From Gnetum montanum (Eukaryota > Streptophyta > Gnetopsida > Gnetales > Gnetaceae), in assembly GCA_015680685.1 (NCBI GenBank), contig MNCI01005867.1, positions 63,271-127,270 of the forward strand: a stretch of 64,000 nt of DNA. Direction: 5' to 3'. The position numbers were made by a program, and so were the translations under genes. The stretch's first letter is position 1; each line of letters begins with the position of its first letter. The notes below the pieces were generated by a model, which saw only the letters and a list, made by a program, of their open reading frames with translations, did no database searches and was not told where the DNA came from. Below are positions 1-10,904 of this stretch, in pieces.

Positions 1-885
1 CAAATAAAGTCTTTGCATGGTGTGGTTCCTATCCAAAAGAAAAAAACAACATGATGGGAATTCAAAGCACATTCCTTAGACAAATAAATGGGCTACAAGC
101 ATTGGTTATGGGACTAGAAAGACATGTTACCCATGCCTGAAGGTCCCCTCTAACTAAGTCCCTCTCTCACTTCCTACTTCTCTTTTCTTCACTTTATGAA
201 ATGGTGGTTATTTTGTGGGTACACTCTTGTGTCTCAAGGGGGTGGATTAGTCTTGGAGTGACGATGCAAAGTCACTGAAAGAGACTAGTTTTGGTCTGGA
301 CTAAGGATGAATCTTCTTAGGTCATTTTAAACACAAACCCCATAAGGGACTTCTTATGACCTCAATTTGGGATTCCATTCCACCCTCTCCATCATCCATC
401 TATGCTGCCACAACTCACCTCACTATCGGTTTTTATGTTATGCTCAATGTCTTAGTTTGATATGTTGAAATTCTTGGATAGATTCTTCTAGGTTGGTCCT
501 TAACTTTTTATGATCATTAAATCAACTGTGGGACCCAAGGACTCCTTAGTTGAGGTTATGCAAGGGAAAAAAGAGCAAGTGCCTACTATGGGGAGGATCC
601 ACTTGCATATCTCTTGGTTTGGGTAGTTAAGGCCCTTACCTTAGACATTGCTACAATCCTATCTTTCACATATTCCGATATGTGTTCCTTAAAATTTTCA
701 TTAAATTCATTCTCCAAAACATTTCTCAATTTTCTAAATTTTCTAATCTTCAAAAACCCTTCTACTATTCTCATTATGTTCATGGCTTTCTAGGTTTCCA
801 TTTGATCCCAGTTTCACTAAAAAAATCCTTGTATTTTGGAAGTTTGACCAAGTCAATGGACATCAATGGTGGTCAACAACTGCAT

Positions 886-1110
886 TAACTAGGCCTACTC
901 AACATAGCTGACCTTGTCAATTGGGCCCCATTGACGCAAGCCAAAAATTTTATAAATACTACCAAGACTTTGTAATTTTTTGACATTTGCTTCATAACAC
1001 AAGGAGAGTTTTTGCCATTTTTAGAGCCCAAAACCTTCTAGAGCCCATAACTTGCCAATCGTTTGTCCAAATCACTCCGTTCTTGGATTCTATAGCTACC
1101 AAAGGTAAGA
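886..1110 (+). promoter_or_regulatory. Internal promoter and leader of the A1 accessory gene
   Basis: A TATA box (TATAAAT, 951-957) is preceded at about 890-935 by degenerate copies of the GTCAAYTGGGCCCCATTGACG-type repeat that also fills the start of the LTRs. About 150 bp downstream is a splice-donor-like AAAG|GTAAGA (GT at 1105-1106). The inverted copy in A3 keeps the same order: repeat, TATA at about 33318-33328, and a GGAG|GTAAGC donor at 33172. Conservation of TATA and donor in two diverged copies supports function in the parent element. That it drives the accessory gene is inference. Confidence 0.5.
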
Positions 1111-1449
1111 TTTTGATTATGGGGGTTGCAAACCTTAAGGTTTTTGATGAAATTTTTTGAAAATCTTTCTTCTAACTTCCCCAAAGGGAATAATGAATAC
1201 AATGATATGAAATCATCAATTCTTGAGAGTTAACCCTTCAAACCCCTTTCAGAATGACTTATTAACATTAAAATATAAATAAAATAATGATTAAAATTGA
1301 CTAAATTAACCATAATCACAACTTAGCCAAGTGTAACTATCCCAAGGAGAGAAGAAATTTCAATTTTTTCATGGTACACAACAATTGCTAATTTGTGGTC
1401 ATGTTATGATTACATATGGTGTAAAGACTAAAACAACCGTAGAGGGAGG

Positions 1450-4233
1450 ACCATCACAACGAAGGGAGAAATGACCCAGGACTGGAAGGGACCAACAAGA
1501 ACAACCAAAAGCAACCCATGTAATAGGAACTCTTTGAGAGGAGTCTGAAGTGGAATCTATTTATCAAATTCCCAAAGAAGAAGTTGAAATAGAACAATCG
1601 TAGCATGGGGAAGCACCAAGACCCATACTGAGGCTGGAAGTCCCACTAACACAAGCTTGCCTTGACATCATCAGGCCCCATGAAATTCAATGCTTAGTTC
1701 TCCAAGAACTAAAATTTGGACCATTTCTAAAACATGCTCTAATAGAAGTGAGAACAAAATTGCAAGCCTCTCCCATATGGCCAATCATCACTTCTATTGA
1801 GAAGTGGTACATGGGAGAGATGTACCTCTTCTAGAACAATAGAAGGTCATACTCCACAACAAAGATCAAGAACATTCATCTTACTTAGCCAATGTTATTG
1901 CACAAGTTCTTAGGTTTCTTGACATAGGGACACAATTGGTAGAGTTGTTGACACAAGCTAATCTTGAGGCCAAAAAGGAGTGGTCCTAGCAATGTTACAA
2001 GGTCAACCGTAAGGAATTCAACACACTAACACTGGTGGAATGTGTATACTTTAAGATAGCAACCTATCACCTCAATCCAATGATGAGGTCCAACAAGGTA
2101 ACTATCTTTTTTGCTTGAGCATGTGACACTCTAAGCAAGAGATTTTGATGAACCTTCCATAATTAATCTATTTAGAGATTGTGAAGTGCTTCTAAGAAAA
2201 TGAATATGGAAGGAAAGCCCTGCCTTTTCCATGCCTCGTCTGAAAACTTTGCAAAAGGACAGGGATCATCCACTATGCAAATGACATAATCAAGTACTCT
2301 TCCATTACCTTGTGGTCTAAAATGATGAAGGACAAGACACCTACTATGTCTAAAGAAGGGAAGCAATAGCTGCCACCTCCATCACCTACTCAAGAAATAA
2401 TGTTAGAGGCTCGCACAGCCATTGAATGCTTACACAAAATCTGAGAGCAGCTCTTGCATGAGCAAGAGCAGTGTGCAAGAATGAGTGGTGCGAACCCATC
2501 TATATATCGACTCGCAATGAGTCACCTTAATGAGGTGGCTCAAACTATTAGCCAGATGGAAAGAGGTGGACCAATATTCTTTGCCCAAAAAATGCAGTTT
2601 CCCACAAGATTGAATCCCTGTGCCCAAGAGGTGATAGTGTGTCTATCTCAACACCATTTATTCCCAAAAATCTATGGAAATTTTTCCTTCTTTTCAATGC
2701 GCTTGGAGGAGGATGAGGAGGCAACTATATTAGTGATGCAATAGTTGTTGCTGACTGAATCGCAGAAGTGCTTAATGCACTTGCGATGTCTGTACTAGAC
2801 ATATTTGCACTTCAAGATGTGTAGATTTCCACAAGCATGGTCAACAAAAAGTTGAGTGTAGCCCAACATGAAGAGTTACTGGACCGATTGGTGGGGACTA
2901 GGCAGTTGATTCCAAACATCTTCGATTTTCTAGACAACATTACTATGACCCAATCAAAGCTACTAGAAGCAAAGGGTAAATGCATCATCTTGGAAGGGTA
3001 ACTTGAAATGGCTTAGCACAAAATCAATGCTTGGTCATAGAAATTGCTGAATTGCATGCCCATTTTGCTAATCTCGTTCTCCTCAGCCTCGTAGTAACCA
3101 GAGATGAAGCTTTTCAGCAACTTTAAGAATGATTAAAATAGGTTGAGGAGGAAATGGTAATAGTTATCTTCAACCAGTCCATAGCAGGAGTAAAAACCTA
3201 CTCAATTCAGAAGGACTTAGTCCAATGCACCAAGAAAATGAATTATTGACTGCCGAAAACCATCGCCTGTGCAATGTTGATGCACAAAAACAACAAATGC
3301 AAGAATTCATTCATCAATAGCAGGAGCAGCTTACTAGGATAAATACAGAGTTAAAGGAAATTGGTTGTAGGAAATTGAAATCTTTCTATGGAGGAAATCT
3401 GAGCCTTATGCCAGAAATTTGCAATTGAGATTACTACCTAGAAAAACAAGGCTCTCAAATTTGAAAGAGTCAAAAATCACTATAGAGACTAGGTTGGCCT
3501 GCAGAAGGAAGTGAATGAGAAGCACATTCAAATGGCTAAGGCAAAAGTAAACGAGGCCCTCCAGTAACTTCAATAAAGAAGAGAGGTGTGGCAACCCATC
3601 ATCGATGGAATAGATGTCTATAACAGAGCAGAGATCTGCCTAAAGGAGTTGCAGATTGAAGAAATGGAGTATATGGAATTGGCCAATCTCCACTATGCAA
3701 ACTTGGCAATGCTAACTATTGGATGACCACGATCAAAACTTGAGAAGCAAGTGGCCACCTCGTACTTACTGTATGAGGCCAAGTTCAAGCATCATAAGGA
3801 CACTAAGAAAAAGCTTGAAATAGCAAACACTGAACTTGAGGTTCTCAGAGCACGATTTATCAATCAATGATCAACTACCAAGAGTTTGTCCAAGAGAATG
3901 AATGATTGCCAGGAGCTACAGAACACAATTAGGGCATTTGATATCAAACACAAGCAATTCACTGTTTGGTTCATCAATTCCAAGGCGTTATTTCTAGCAA
4001 TTCCCTATCCTTGGGATGTGCCCATTCCTACCCACATTGGTGAAGCTATGTGAATAGTGCACAATCCTAGGAGTAAGGAGGAAAAAATGAAGGCATTGCT
4101 AGATGCATGTTGCCTTCCACTAGAAGTCACAATGGTAACAAGATAATCATAGTCACCTCAGCAACCACATGTGTTTGAAGCTGGTGAAGGTCCCTTAGAA
4201 CCTCAAGAGCCACCATTGCTTGGGACTATTTGA
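1450..4233 (+). pseudogene. Athila-like accessory (env-position) gene remnant, A1
   Basis: This is a broken reading frame between integrase and 3' LTR, the place where Athila elements carry their env-like gene. It aligns by eye with the A3 copy (32834 down to 30036). Shared landmarks are LVLQELKFGPF and WPIITSxxKWYMGEM near the start (about 1690-1820). In the second half there is a long charged, probably coiled-coil part (about 3400-3860, for example KKLEIANTELEVLRA). The end is conserved as GEGPL..EPPLLGT before a stop at 4231. A3 also keeps a middle block (LNPTMRPSKIIAFSAC) that reminds me of the domain annotated in plants as putative plant transposon protein; this is unverified. Many stops and indels are present. 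The ATG that A3 keeps is not visible here. I see no convincing signal peptide or membrane span, so calling it an envelope would be unsupported. Confidence 0.55.
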
Positions 4234-4450
4234 CCTTCTCCACCAACTTCATGCCATCAAAGGAAGTGCCATCCAATTTTGAAGAGTCATATCATGGTTT
4301 TCAATTTTGTGTCATGAACATCGCAATTTTTGTAATGTATTAGTTTGTACACTCAGGTACTCAATTTTGTCAAGTCAATTTGTTAAGTCTAGCATTAGTC
4401 AATAATCTGTAAAGAACTCGAGGATGAGTTTTCATTTAGTCGTGGAGGTA

Positions 4451-5299
4451 TGATAAGTCATGGATGGCTATGTCAACTGGGCCTCGTTGATGCATCATTT
4501 CATGCGTCAACTAGGACTCGTCGACGTAGGGTATGTTCTTGCCTATCAATACATGCTCACCAACTGCATTTGACATCAGTCAATCATAGTGTAGTGAAGC
4601 TCTTGCAGTTTTTCCATTTGAAAATTAGAATATTTTCCTAAGTACCCGTAGCTAAAGTCATTGAATGTACGGATCTTTATTTGAGCATTGTTATACCTGA
4701 GCATGACAATGTGTACGACAATAAAGATAGGCTTCTTGATAAACCTTGTAGCATTCTAGATAGTTTAGATATTTATTCATGCACTAAATGCTTTCAATTG
4801 TTTATTTAATGTTTTCCAGTAATTGAGCTAATTAAGCAAGATAAGCTAGATAAATTAAATACATAAGTATGACCACTTCGAGTGTAACATGTATTTGCTA
4901 GTAGCATTATTGCTTGGTGTGCCTAGTAGCATAGTGGTTAGTAACCTAGTAGTGGATACATGGGTTTAGGATGCACATGGAAAGTGGGACCAGATGCTTA
5001 TGTTAGGACCAGTTAATTAGTTAATTTAGATTAGTCATTACATTACTTTATCTCTCTCTTTCACCAAGCACCAAAGAACATAAGACATAAAATGATAAAA
5101 ATCATGTCTCAATTACACTTAACCATATCTTTGTATGTCACAAGTGTAATTGGAACGACAACAAATGACCTTAGTGCAAGATGCACTTCCTAGAAGACTA
5201 GTGCATTGGAAACTATAAGTCCATGGAATTCAACTGGATTGCGCATGAACACTTTGTGATTCATATGGTTGAGCATAGGGGGTACCTTGTCGCTCATCA
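4451..5299 (+). repeat. 3' LTR of A1
   Basis: The 849-bp LTR starts TGATAAG right after the purine tract and ends CTCATCA. The start holds short degenerate repeats of the CGTCGACG/GGCCTCGTTGAYG kind. It matches 38981-39854 along its length, including the stretch about stepping from AATAAAGATAG to the GTATGGTTGRGCATAGGGGTACC-like end. It is followed by 101 bp of unassigned sequence and then by an LTR of the same family in reverse. Confidence 0.8.
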
Positions 5300-5400
5300 A
5301 AAGTTATGGCTATTTAAAGTTCAAAAATATGGGCACAAATTTTGAGACTTCCAAGGAGCTTCTTAAAAGGTAACCCATCCTAGTAGTACTTTAGAACCAA

Positions 5401-6317
5401 TGATGAGAAACACGTATTTTCTATGCCCAACCATACAAATCACTAGCATGTAGCACGATCTAGTCAAATTCCATGGACTCTATTTACCTAAGTCGCTAAT
5501 ATCATTAGATGGTGAAAGATGAGGTTTGCTAATCATTGTCTTCCCAATCATCACTTGTGTTAATTCGTTTGTATCGTTAAGTGTGATTGAAGTGTAATTT
5601 TAAACTAATCGATTGAATGGTTTAATTTTTATAATTTTTATTATGTTCTATATCTGCCAAATGATTAAATGAAGGTTTAATATTTAAACTAATCGATTAA
5701 TTAAATAAATAATTAACTAATTGTCCTAAATGTGGAGCATCTATTCCCACTTTTCATACACATCCTGAATATATATTAACATAGCTGGGTTCCCAAGTGT
5801 CTACTGCAAGGAAAACCAAGTATTTACTGCTAGGATTACCAAGCATTAACATATTATGCTCGAAGTGGTCCTACTCACATTTCTTGCAAATTATAATATT
5901 AAATATTTAATAACAATAAAGTAAATTGCATTCAAAATAAATTGCTAGAAGGTAGAGTTTAACTAATCTAAGTGTTGCAATGAATGGAAAAAATCTTGAT
6001 TTTATTTTCATTCATGCAATTGTGTTGAGGTACATGTTGCACTGAATAAAATATCATACAATCACTTCGATCCATGCTGTGGGCACTCAGAGGGAAAAAT
6101 ATACTAACTTCTATAGAAAGAAACTACAAGAGTTCAACTAAGGTAATGATTGAATGGTGCCACAAATACGAGGTGTGTGCACATTTATATAGGCAATGCC
6201 TACATCAGCATCGATGTACTTGCATCAACATATCCTACAATGCATCAACGGAGATACATCGATGAGGCTACATCAACAGCCATGTGTCGATCCAATCACC
6301 TTATTCACACTTCATCA
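5401..6317 (-). repeat. Athila-like LTR, reverse orientation
   Basis: The reverse complement begins TGATGAAGTG (6317) and ends CTCATCA (5401), like the other family LTRs. Read on the minus strand it holds the GCATCGATGTA-type U3 repeats (6195-6300), a polyadenylation-like region and the CATGGTTGGGCATAG-like end. Both neighbours are unrelated to element interior as far as I can see: no primer site beyond TTGG at the 5400 side and no clear purine tract at the 6318 side. A decayed solo LTR fits best. The flanking 5-mers (ACCAA and CCTAG) do not match. Confidence 0.7.
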
Positions 6318-7160
6318 CCTAGCATGTTCAATGATCTAGTTTTTTTATCATGGTCACTACTATCTAACCCATTAATCAAGTTCTATAAATTTTTATTGCA
6401 CAACGTATTTGAATTTTGTTTTGAAATTTAAATTTCACAATGGAAATTTTTCTTGCACATTCTACCATCAATGCTCCTTGGTATTAGCAAGGTAGGGACC
6501 ATCAATGTCTATTGGCATTGGCAAGGTGTGAACCATTAATGGTTGCTCAAGCTAGCAAGGTTAATTATGAAATTGAAACTGAAGATTTAATTATGTATGT
6601 AGACCAAAAAAAGATCTATTGTACATAGCACATTTGTCTCATGGAAAATAAATATAGATTTAACAAAGTTGCTAAGTACTGTTGGGTGCAACAAAAATAG
6701 ATCATACAAACTTTTTATTGGGCAATTAAGAAAAACATGCTACTCATCCTTAGGAGCTCTTTATCCACATAACCTACATGGGCATGCTTATCTAGGTAGG
6801 TTAATCCATCTTACACTTTCATTCTTGAGTTGATGTAAACTCAAAAGAAGCATTGATTAGGATTTTAGCATAAGATAAGAAACTTTTGAATCTAGTTGAT
6901 TACCTTTAATATGTTCCAAGTAAGTTTTTCTTACCTTTCACATTTGGCCATAACTTTTCAAGTACTTCCTACTTAACTAACTTGCATATGTACTTATGAT
7001 TACTTTGCATTGCATCCAATGAAATATTCCATGTCCAACTATTGTACTCCATGGAAATACCATCCTTAATCTTGTGTCTTCAATAATAACTACTTTGAAA
7101 ATTTTGGTTTGCTAAGTTTTTACTAGATTTTACCCATAGCAAATGAATTAACAAAGAGCT
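6318..7160. other. Gene-free AT-rich stretch
   Basis: No reading frame, repeat or RNA gene that I can support. Two short phrases near 6470-6550 repeat imperfectly (ATCAATGTCTATTGG / ACCATTAATGG with GCAAGGT), probably decayed tandem sequence. Confidence 0.5.
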
Positions 7161-7164
7161 TTAG

Positions 7165-7330
7165 CTTCTAATAATGAGGTGTTAGCCTCATGATAAGACT
7201 CTTAATTTGGAAACTCTAAGTCATGAGTTCGATTCTAGCAGGTAATGCTCAATTATAAAGTTCTATTTGGACCTATATATCTTGGGGTGTACCTATATTT
7301 TAATTACTAGGATAAGAGGTCTGTGCCTTC
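7165..7330 (+). mobile_element. Possible tRNA-derived SINE
   Basis: The stretch has an A-box-like TGTTAGCCTCATGATAAG (about 7180-7198) and, 35 bp later, a B-box-like GAGTTCGATTCTAG (about 7227-7240), the layout of an RNA polymerase III promoter. A non-tRNA body follows. The flanks carry loosely similar TTAACAAAG (about 7147) and CTAACAAAAA (about 7343), which might be a worn target-site duplication. I do not recognise the family. Confidence 0.35.
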
Positions 7331-7344
7331 ACTTTTAGTTTAAC

Positions 7345-8006
7345 TAACAAAAACAGTTTTTGCACTTTTCCAATAACCTACCAAATTTTTACGCTAAGGG
7401 CTTGCCTACTACCCCAAGAGAAGAAATAGCCTAGAGAAGCAATAGCCTAGAGGGATACATTTCCTCCATGACAAAGAAATTTTTACTCACAAACTAGGCA
7501 CCGAAATAGAATAACTTGAAAGATGACACCTAAACAAATTCACTTGCTATTTAGCTTTAAGAAAAATAATTTAAATTTTTCATCTGAGAAACTGCTGGTA
7601 AACTTTGGCCTCATGTATTACCTGTTTTATGCAAAGATTTTCAGACTCCTTTTTCTCACTTTTTTCTTTCTTAAAAATCAGTTCACGCCAATAGCATCGT
7701 TGCTAAAAGAGTTGACCTGGCAGCACTAAACAGTTTGCAAGCTTGGATGTATAGCTACCTTCGACTTTTAGACCAGTTTGTACAATTTTCTTGGTCACAC
7801 CTAAGATGGTTATGCTTAAAATTATGTTAGATCAAACATTTACATCGTTCCATGAGATGGTTCAATGGCAAAAGTATACCTGGTTAAAATGCAACTTAAA
7901 AATGCAGTTGTTTTCGAAATTCTCCTTGCGCAGATGCTAAACTTTTTCCCATTGCGCACTCCTGTTTTTTGAGCTTGCGGCACTCTCTCCGTGTTCAGAG
8001 ACATTC
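7345..8006. other. Upstream region of the Hsp20-like gene
   Basis: No coding sequence supported. It should hold the gene's promoter, but I find no convincing TATA box and no heat-shock element with correct GAA-nn-TTC spacing. A GC-richer patch begins near 7925. Confidence 0.4.
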
Positions 8007-8138
8007 ATGGTTCAAAAGCTGCGCAAGCATTTACAGTACCGCACAGCACCAAGAAAAGTTAAAGCAGAAAAGGTAAAGTAAATAGAGATTTCGATCTGCT
8101 GTACTCACACCCCATCGCTTGATTTACTTTACTTTCAG
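8007..8138 (+). other. Candidate leader exon and 66-bp intron of the Hsp20-like gene
   Basis: An AG|GTAAAG donor (GT at 8073) and a TTTACTTTACTTTCAG acceptor (AG at 8137-8138) delimit a 66-bp candidate intron, almost the size of the coding intron (64 bp). An ATG at 8007 gives 22 codons ending exactly at the donor. Splicing continues in frame through 23 more codons to the ATG at 8208. This could be a 45-residue basic N-terminal extension or a spliced 5' UTR. The ATG at 8007 has a weaker context (TTCATGG) than that at 8208 (ACAATGG). Confidence 0.45.
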
Positions 8139-8207
8139 GGCACGTTGCTATTCATCGAAGATCACTCGTATCAGCCCAGCACTGGTAAACAGCAAGAACT
8201 GGCAACA

Positions 8208-10188
8208 ATGGATGATGGTGGTCTGCCTCCCACAATCGAGGAATATTATCCCCGTCTAGACATTCGTACCAAGGACCAGCTTTACATTCTCATAGTTAAT
8301 CTTCCAGGTATTTCATCTGCCCACATTCCAGATTTTTATACTAAGCTTCGGGGATATGTTTGTAATTGCAGATGGTCATTGTGGGTATAAACACATTTCT
8401 GTAGGATTTGCAAGGAGAGATGTGAAATTGGAAATCGATAGCCGAGGAATTCTCATCATGAGAGCGGAGAGACGGTTCCAGCGGCCTGGTCTTGCGGTGC
8501 TCAGTAGGCAGAAGAAAACTGGGGAAGTATGCCAGATTTTCAAGAAAGCAATCTTCATTCCTGATAATGTGGATTTGGATTCAGTTGCAGGCAGGTTTCG
8601 CAAAGGGGCACTGTATGTCATTATGCCTAAGCTGGGACCTGGTGATTTTAGATGGATTGAAGTAGATGAGGACCAGATTGATTCATCCAACTTGATAACC
8701 GATGTTTTCATTGACGATGAGTCTGAATCTGGGCTTCCCAGTGTTCCTCCAACTCCCCCGGAACCAGAAGAGCCTGAAGAAATTATAAACGTCTCAGAAC
8801 CCCCATCACCATTACCAGAACCTCCTGAACAACAGATTTTGCCAGAAGAACCGCCACAACCAGAGTCACCTCCCTTCGTTGAGAAAGAGGTTTTGCTAGA
8901 AGAACCACCACAACCAGAGCCACCTCCTTTTGTTGAGAGAGAGATTCCGCCAGAACCACCAAAATCACAACCTCCTAAGCCGCGGATTTTGCCAAAGTCT
9001 CCACAACCTCCTGAAGAAAAGATTTCAGTGTCTCCTGTTCCTACAACGCCTCCACCAATTCCATCTCCAGCACCAATATCAAAACCAGAACCATTACCGG
9101 AACCCGAACCTGAACTTGAACCTGTTTCACCGCCGACAATGGCCCCAGAACCAGAGCCATGCCCTGAACCGGAACCGGAACCAGCACCATTACCTGAACC
9201 TGAAACAGAAGCAGAACAAGAGCAAAAACCTGATTCTGAACCGTTACCTGAATCAGAAAAAGAGTCAACACCATTACCGGAACCTGAACCCGAACATGAA
9301 CCTGTTTCACCGCCCACAATCACCCCAGAGCCAGAGCCATGCCTTGAATCAGAACCGGAACCAGCACCATTACCTGAACCTGCATCAGAAGCAGAGCAAG
9401 AACCTGATTCAGAACCGTTACCTGAATCAGAAAAAGAGCCAACACCAGCACAATTACCTGAACCCGAATCAGAAGCAGAACGAGAGCAAGAACCTGATTC
9501 AGAACCGTTACCTGAACCAGAAAAAGAGCCAACACCAGCACCATTATCAGATTCAGAACCGGAGCCAGAGGTAAAGCCAACACCAGCACCATTACCGCAA
9601 CCGGAACCAGAACAAAAGCAAGAACCTGACCCAAAACCATTACCTAAACCTGAGCCAGCACCATTACCAAGAATTGAACCTGAACTAGAACAAGCACCTG
9701 AACCTGACTCAGCACTGTTGCCAGAACCTGAACTTGGAGCTGAACCAGAGCCAGAGCCAACACCAGCACCAAAGCCAGAGCCAACACCAGCGCCAGTACC
9801 GGAACCTGACCTAGAACCAGACCCAAAATCATTACCTGAACCTGAACCTGCCCCAGCAACATTGCCAAAACCTGAACTTCAACCTGAACCAGAACAAGAG
9901 CATGCTTCACCACCCCCAGTGGCCCCACAACCAGAGTCAGTTCCAACACCGGAACCATCACCAGAACCAGAAACAGAACCTGAATCTGAACCTGAACCTG
10001 CTGCACCACCGACACCAGCTTTAGAAGAAAGTGATAAGGAGAAGGCAGAGATACACGAGGGCAAAGTTCGATCTGGTCCTTCCCGGTTGATAATAAATCT
10101 CCTTGTACCCCTTGGAGTATGTATTCTGGCCTGTGTGATTGCTTATTCTCTCCGCAAACGCAGGAGCCACAAATCGCTCAAACGCTAA
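8208..10188 (+). CDS. Hsp20-like (alpha-crystallin domain) membrane-anchored protein with long Pro/Glu-rich linker
   Basis: Two exons, 8208-8307 and 8372-10188, with a 64-bp GT-AG intron; splicing turns a Pro codon plus G into PD and keeps frame, giving 638 residues. Residues about 15-120 form an alpha-crystallin domain: strand-like YILIVNLP, then [16 protein letters not shown], then the family hallmark GALYVIMPK at 112-120. Residues about 156-583 are a degenerate PEPE/LPEPEP linker. A membrane helix spans about 607-627 and the tail is basic ([11 protein letters not shown]). Hsp20 domain plus C-terminal anchor is the plan of plant RTM2-type proteins, known for restricting virus movement in phloem; whether this gene does so is unknown. 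The linker is far longer than I recall for that family. The reading frame is intact, unlike its surroundings. The start at 8208 was chosen for its context; 8007 is an alternative. Confidence 0.85.
9080..10000 (+). repeat. Coding minisatellite (CCNGAACC units) in the Pro/Glu linker
   Basis: Irregular repetition of 6- and 12-base units such as CCTGAACC, CCAGAACC and CCAGAGCC encodes PEPE, LPEPE and TPAP runs. Larger blocks also repeat: the passage around 9105-9270 recurs around 9285-9440 with LPEPEPE.EPVSPP and CSEPEP-like phrasing. The pattern fits replication slippage within a coding exon. It creates long open frames in other frames and on the other strand, which are not genes. Confidence 0.7.
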
Positions 10189-10373
10189 AGATGAAGTAGG
10201 AAGGCCACTCTGAGTGGGCTTTGGAAGTTTGCTTTGGATGGTTTTTTTCTCATGTATGTTGTTATGATGGATACTACTGTCTTTATTATTTGTGGCAAAT
10301 GTTTGTGTTCTAATTCGCCAGTGATAGTTGCTGGTCGACCTGTTACGGATAATGAAATATACGACCGAAATGG

Positions 10374-10447
10374 TTCTTGGACAAAGTTCGGTTCTGTGTT
10401 TGAAAGAAGAGTAAAAAGCTTCTTGGACAAAGTTCGGTTCTGTGTTT
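10374..10447 (+). repeat. Direct duplication in the 3' flank of the Hsp20-like gene
   Basis: A 28-base segment (TTCTTGGACAAAGTTCGGTT and the following CTGTGTTT) at 10374-10401 is repeated without mismatch at 10420-10447, a 46-bp period. It lies 186 bp after the stop codon, so probably in the 3' UTR. Confidence 0.85.
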
Positions 10448-10900
10448 TCTTCCAATGTCATCAATGATCGATGATTTCAAAGGCCTGAAATGCAGGTGAC
10501 TGTAATATTAGCGTAGGAAAATGTAATTGCATTCCTCGTCTACTTGTACCTATGTTATTTTGTTAAAACTTAGCTTTAAATCGAGTTAACTTTGGATGAA
10601 ACCAGCGAAGTAGATTCTTAAGTTTACTTTGTTTAATTTATTTGTCTTTTACCGATTACCATAGTACGAAATGCAGTTGGTGGGAATCAAACTAACGGCC
10701 TTTGCTTCACGGGAACCGGCTGCTCTGCTGGTGGCAGCTGAGCCGTTAACTTGCCCAATGACCTAGAAAGATTAGGTTACATTGAAATGAAATTGCATTC
10801 ATTTAAATGCGTTGGCTTGCTCCCTCTTTTTAGCAGAAGGCACTGAAATTGCTTGATCTCAGCGTATTTGCCAAAAATGCCCTTAGGCTGGCCAAGTAGC
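10448..10900. other. Non-coding stretch downstream of the host gene
   Basis: No gene supported. Around 10680-10770 there is a GC-richer block with imperfect complementary ends (AACGGCC and GCCGTTAAC), reminiscent of a tRNA-like or small inverted-repeat element, but box sequences are not clear. Confidence 0.35.
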
Positions 10901-10904
10901 TGAT

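Larger units (their letters stand above)
1..5299 (+). mobile_element. Athila-like Ty3/gypsy element A1, 3' part
   Basis: This is the downstream part of a Ty3/gypsy element that enters from the left edge. Positions 1-340 match 28560-28885 in direct orientation and 33870-34330 in reverse, which places them just after integrase in the same family. An internal promoter follows, then an accessory gene remnant, a purine-rich tract (about 4443-4450) and the 3' LTR. The pol genes lie outside the window. The Athila-like call rests on the related, better preserved copies further right, whose reverse transcriptase reads FLDGYSGYNQI and VEVFMDDFS and whose primer site fits tRNA-Asp. Confidence 0.75.

Noticed and set aside
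2454-2744. 96-codon frame as an independent small gene
   Set aside because: It is a surviving segment of the A1 accessory gene; the corresponding part of A3 is recognisable in reverse.
1450-4233. Calling the Athila-like accessory gene an envelope gene
   Set aside because: I see no signal peptide, transmembrane span or cleavage motif; position alone is not enough.
4450-4641. Short frame spanning the start of the A1 LTR
   Set aside because: It lies in LTR U3 repeats and is not conserved in the other LTRs.
7912-7925. TTTTCGAAATTCTCC as a heat-shock element upstream of the Hsp20-like gene
   Set aside because: GAA and TTC are separated by one base instead of two, and no further GAA modules follow at 5-bp steps.
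8376-9323. Long open frames on the minus strand and in other + frames across the Pro/Glu repeat
   Set aside because: They are by-products of the 6- and 12-base repeat units; compositions such as Gly/Ser-only or Val/Leu-only runs have no start context, splice logic or domain.
10680-10770. tRNA gene on either strand
   Set aside because: Some complementary ends exist, but the A and B boxes, anticodon arm and CCA-proximal pairing cannot be drawn.
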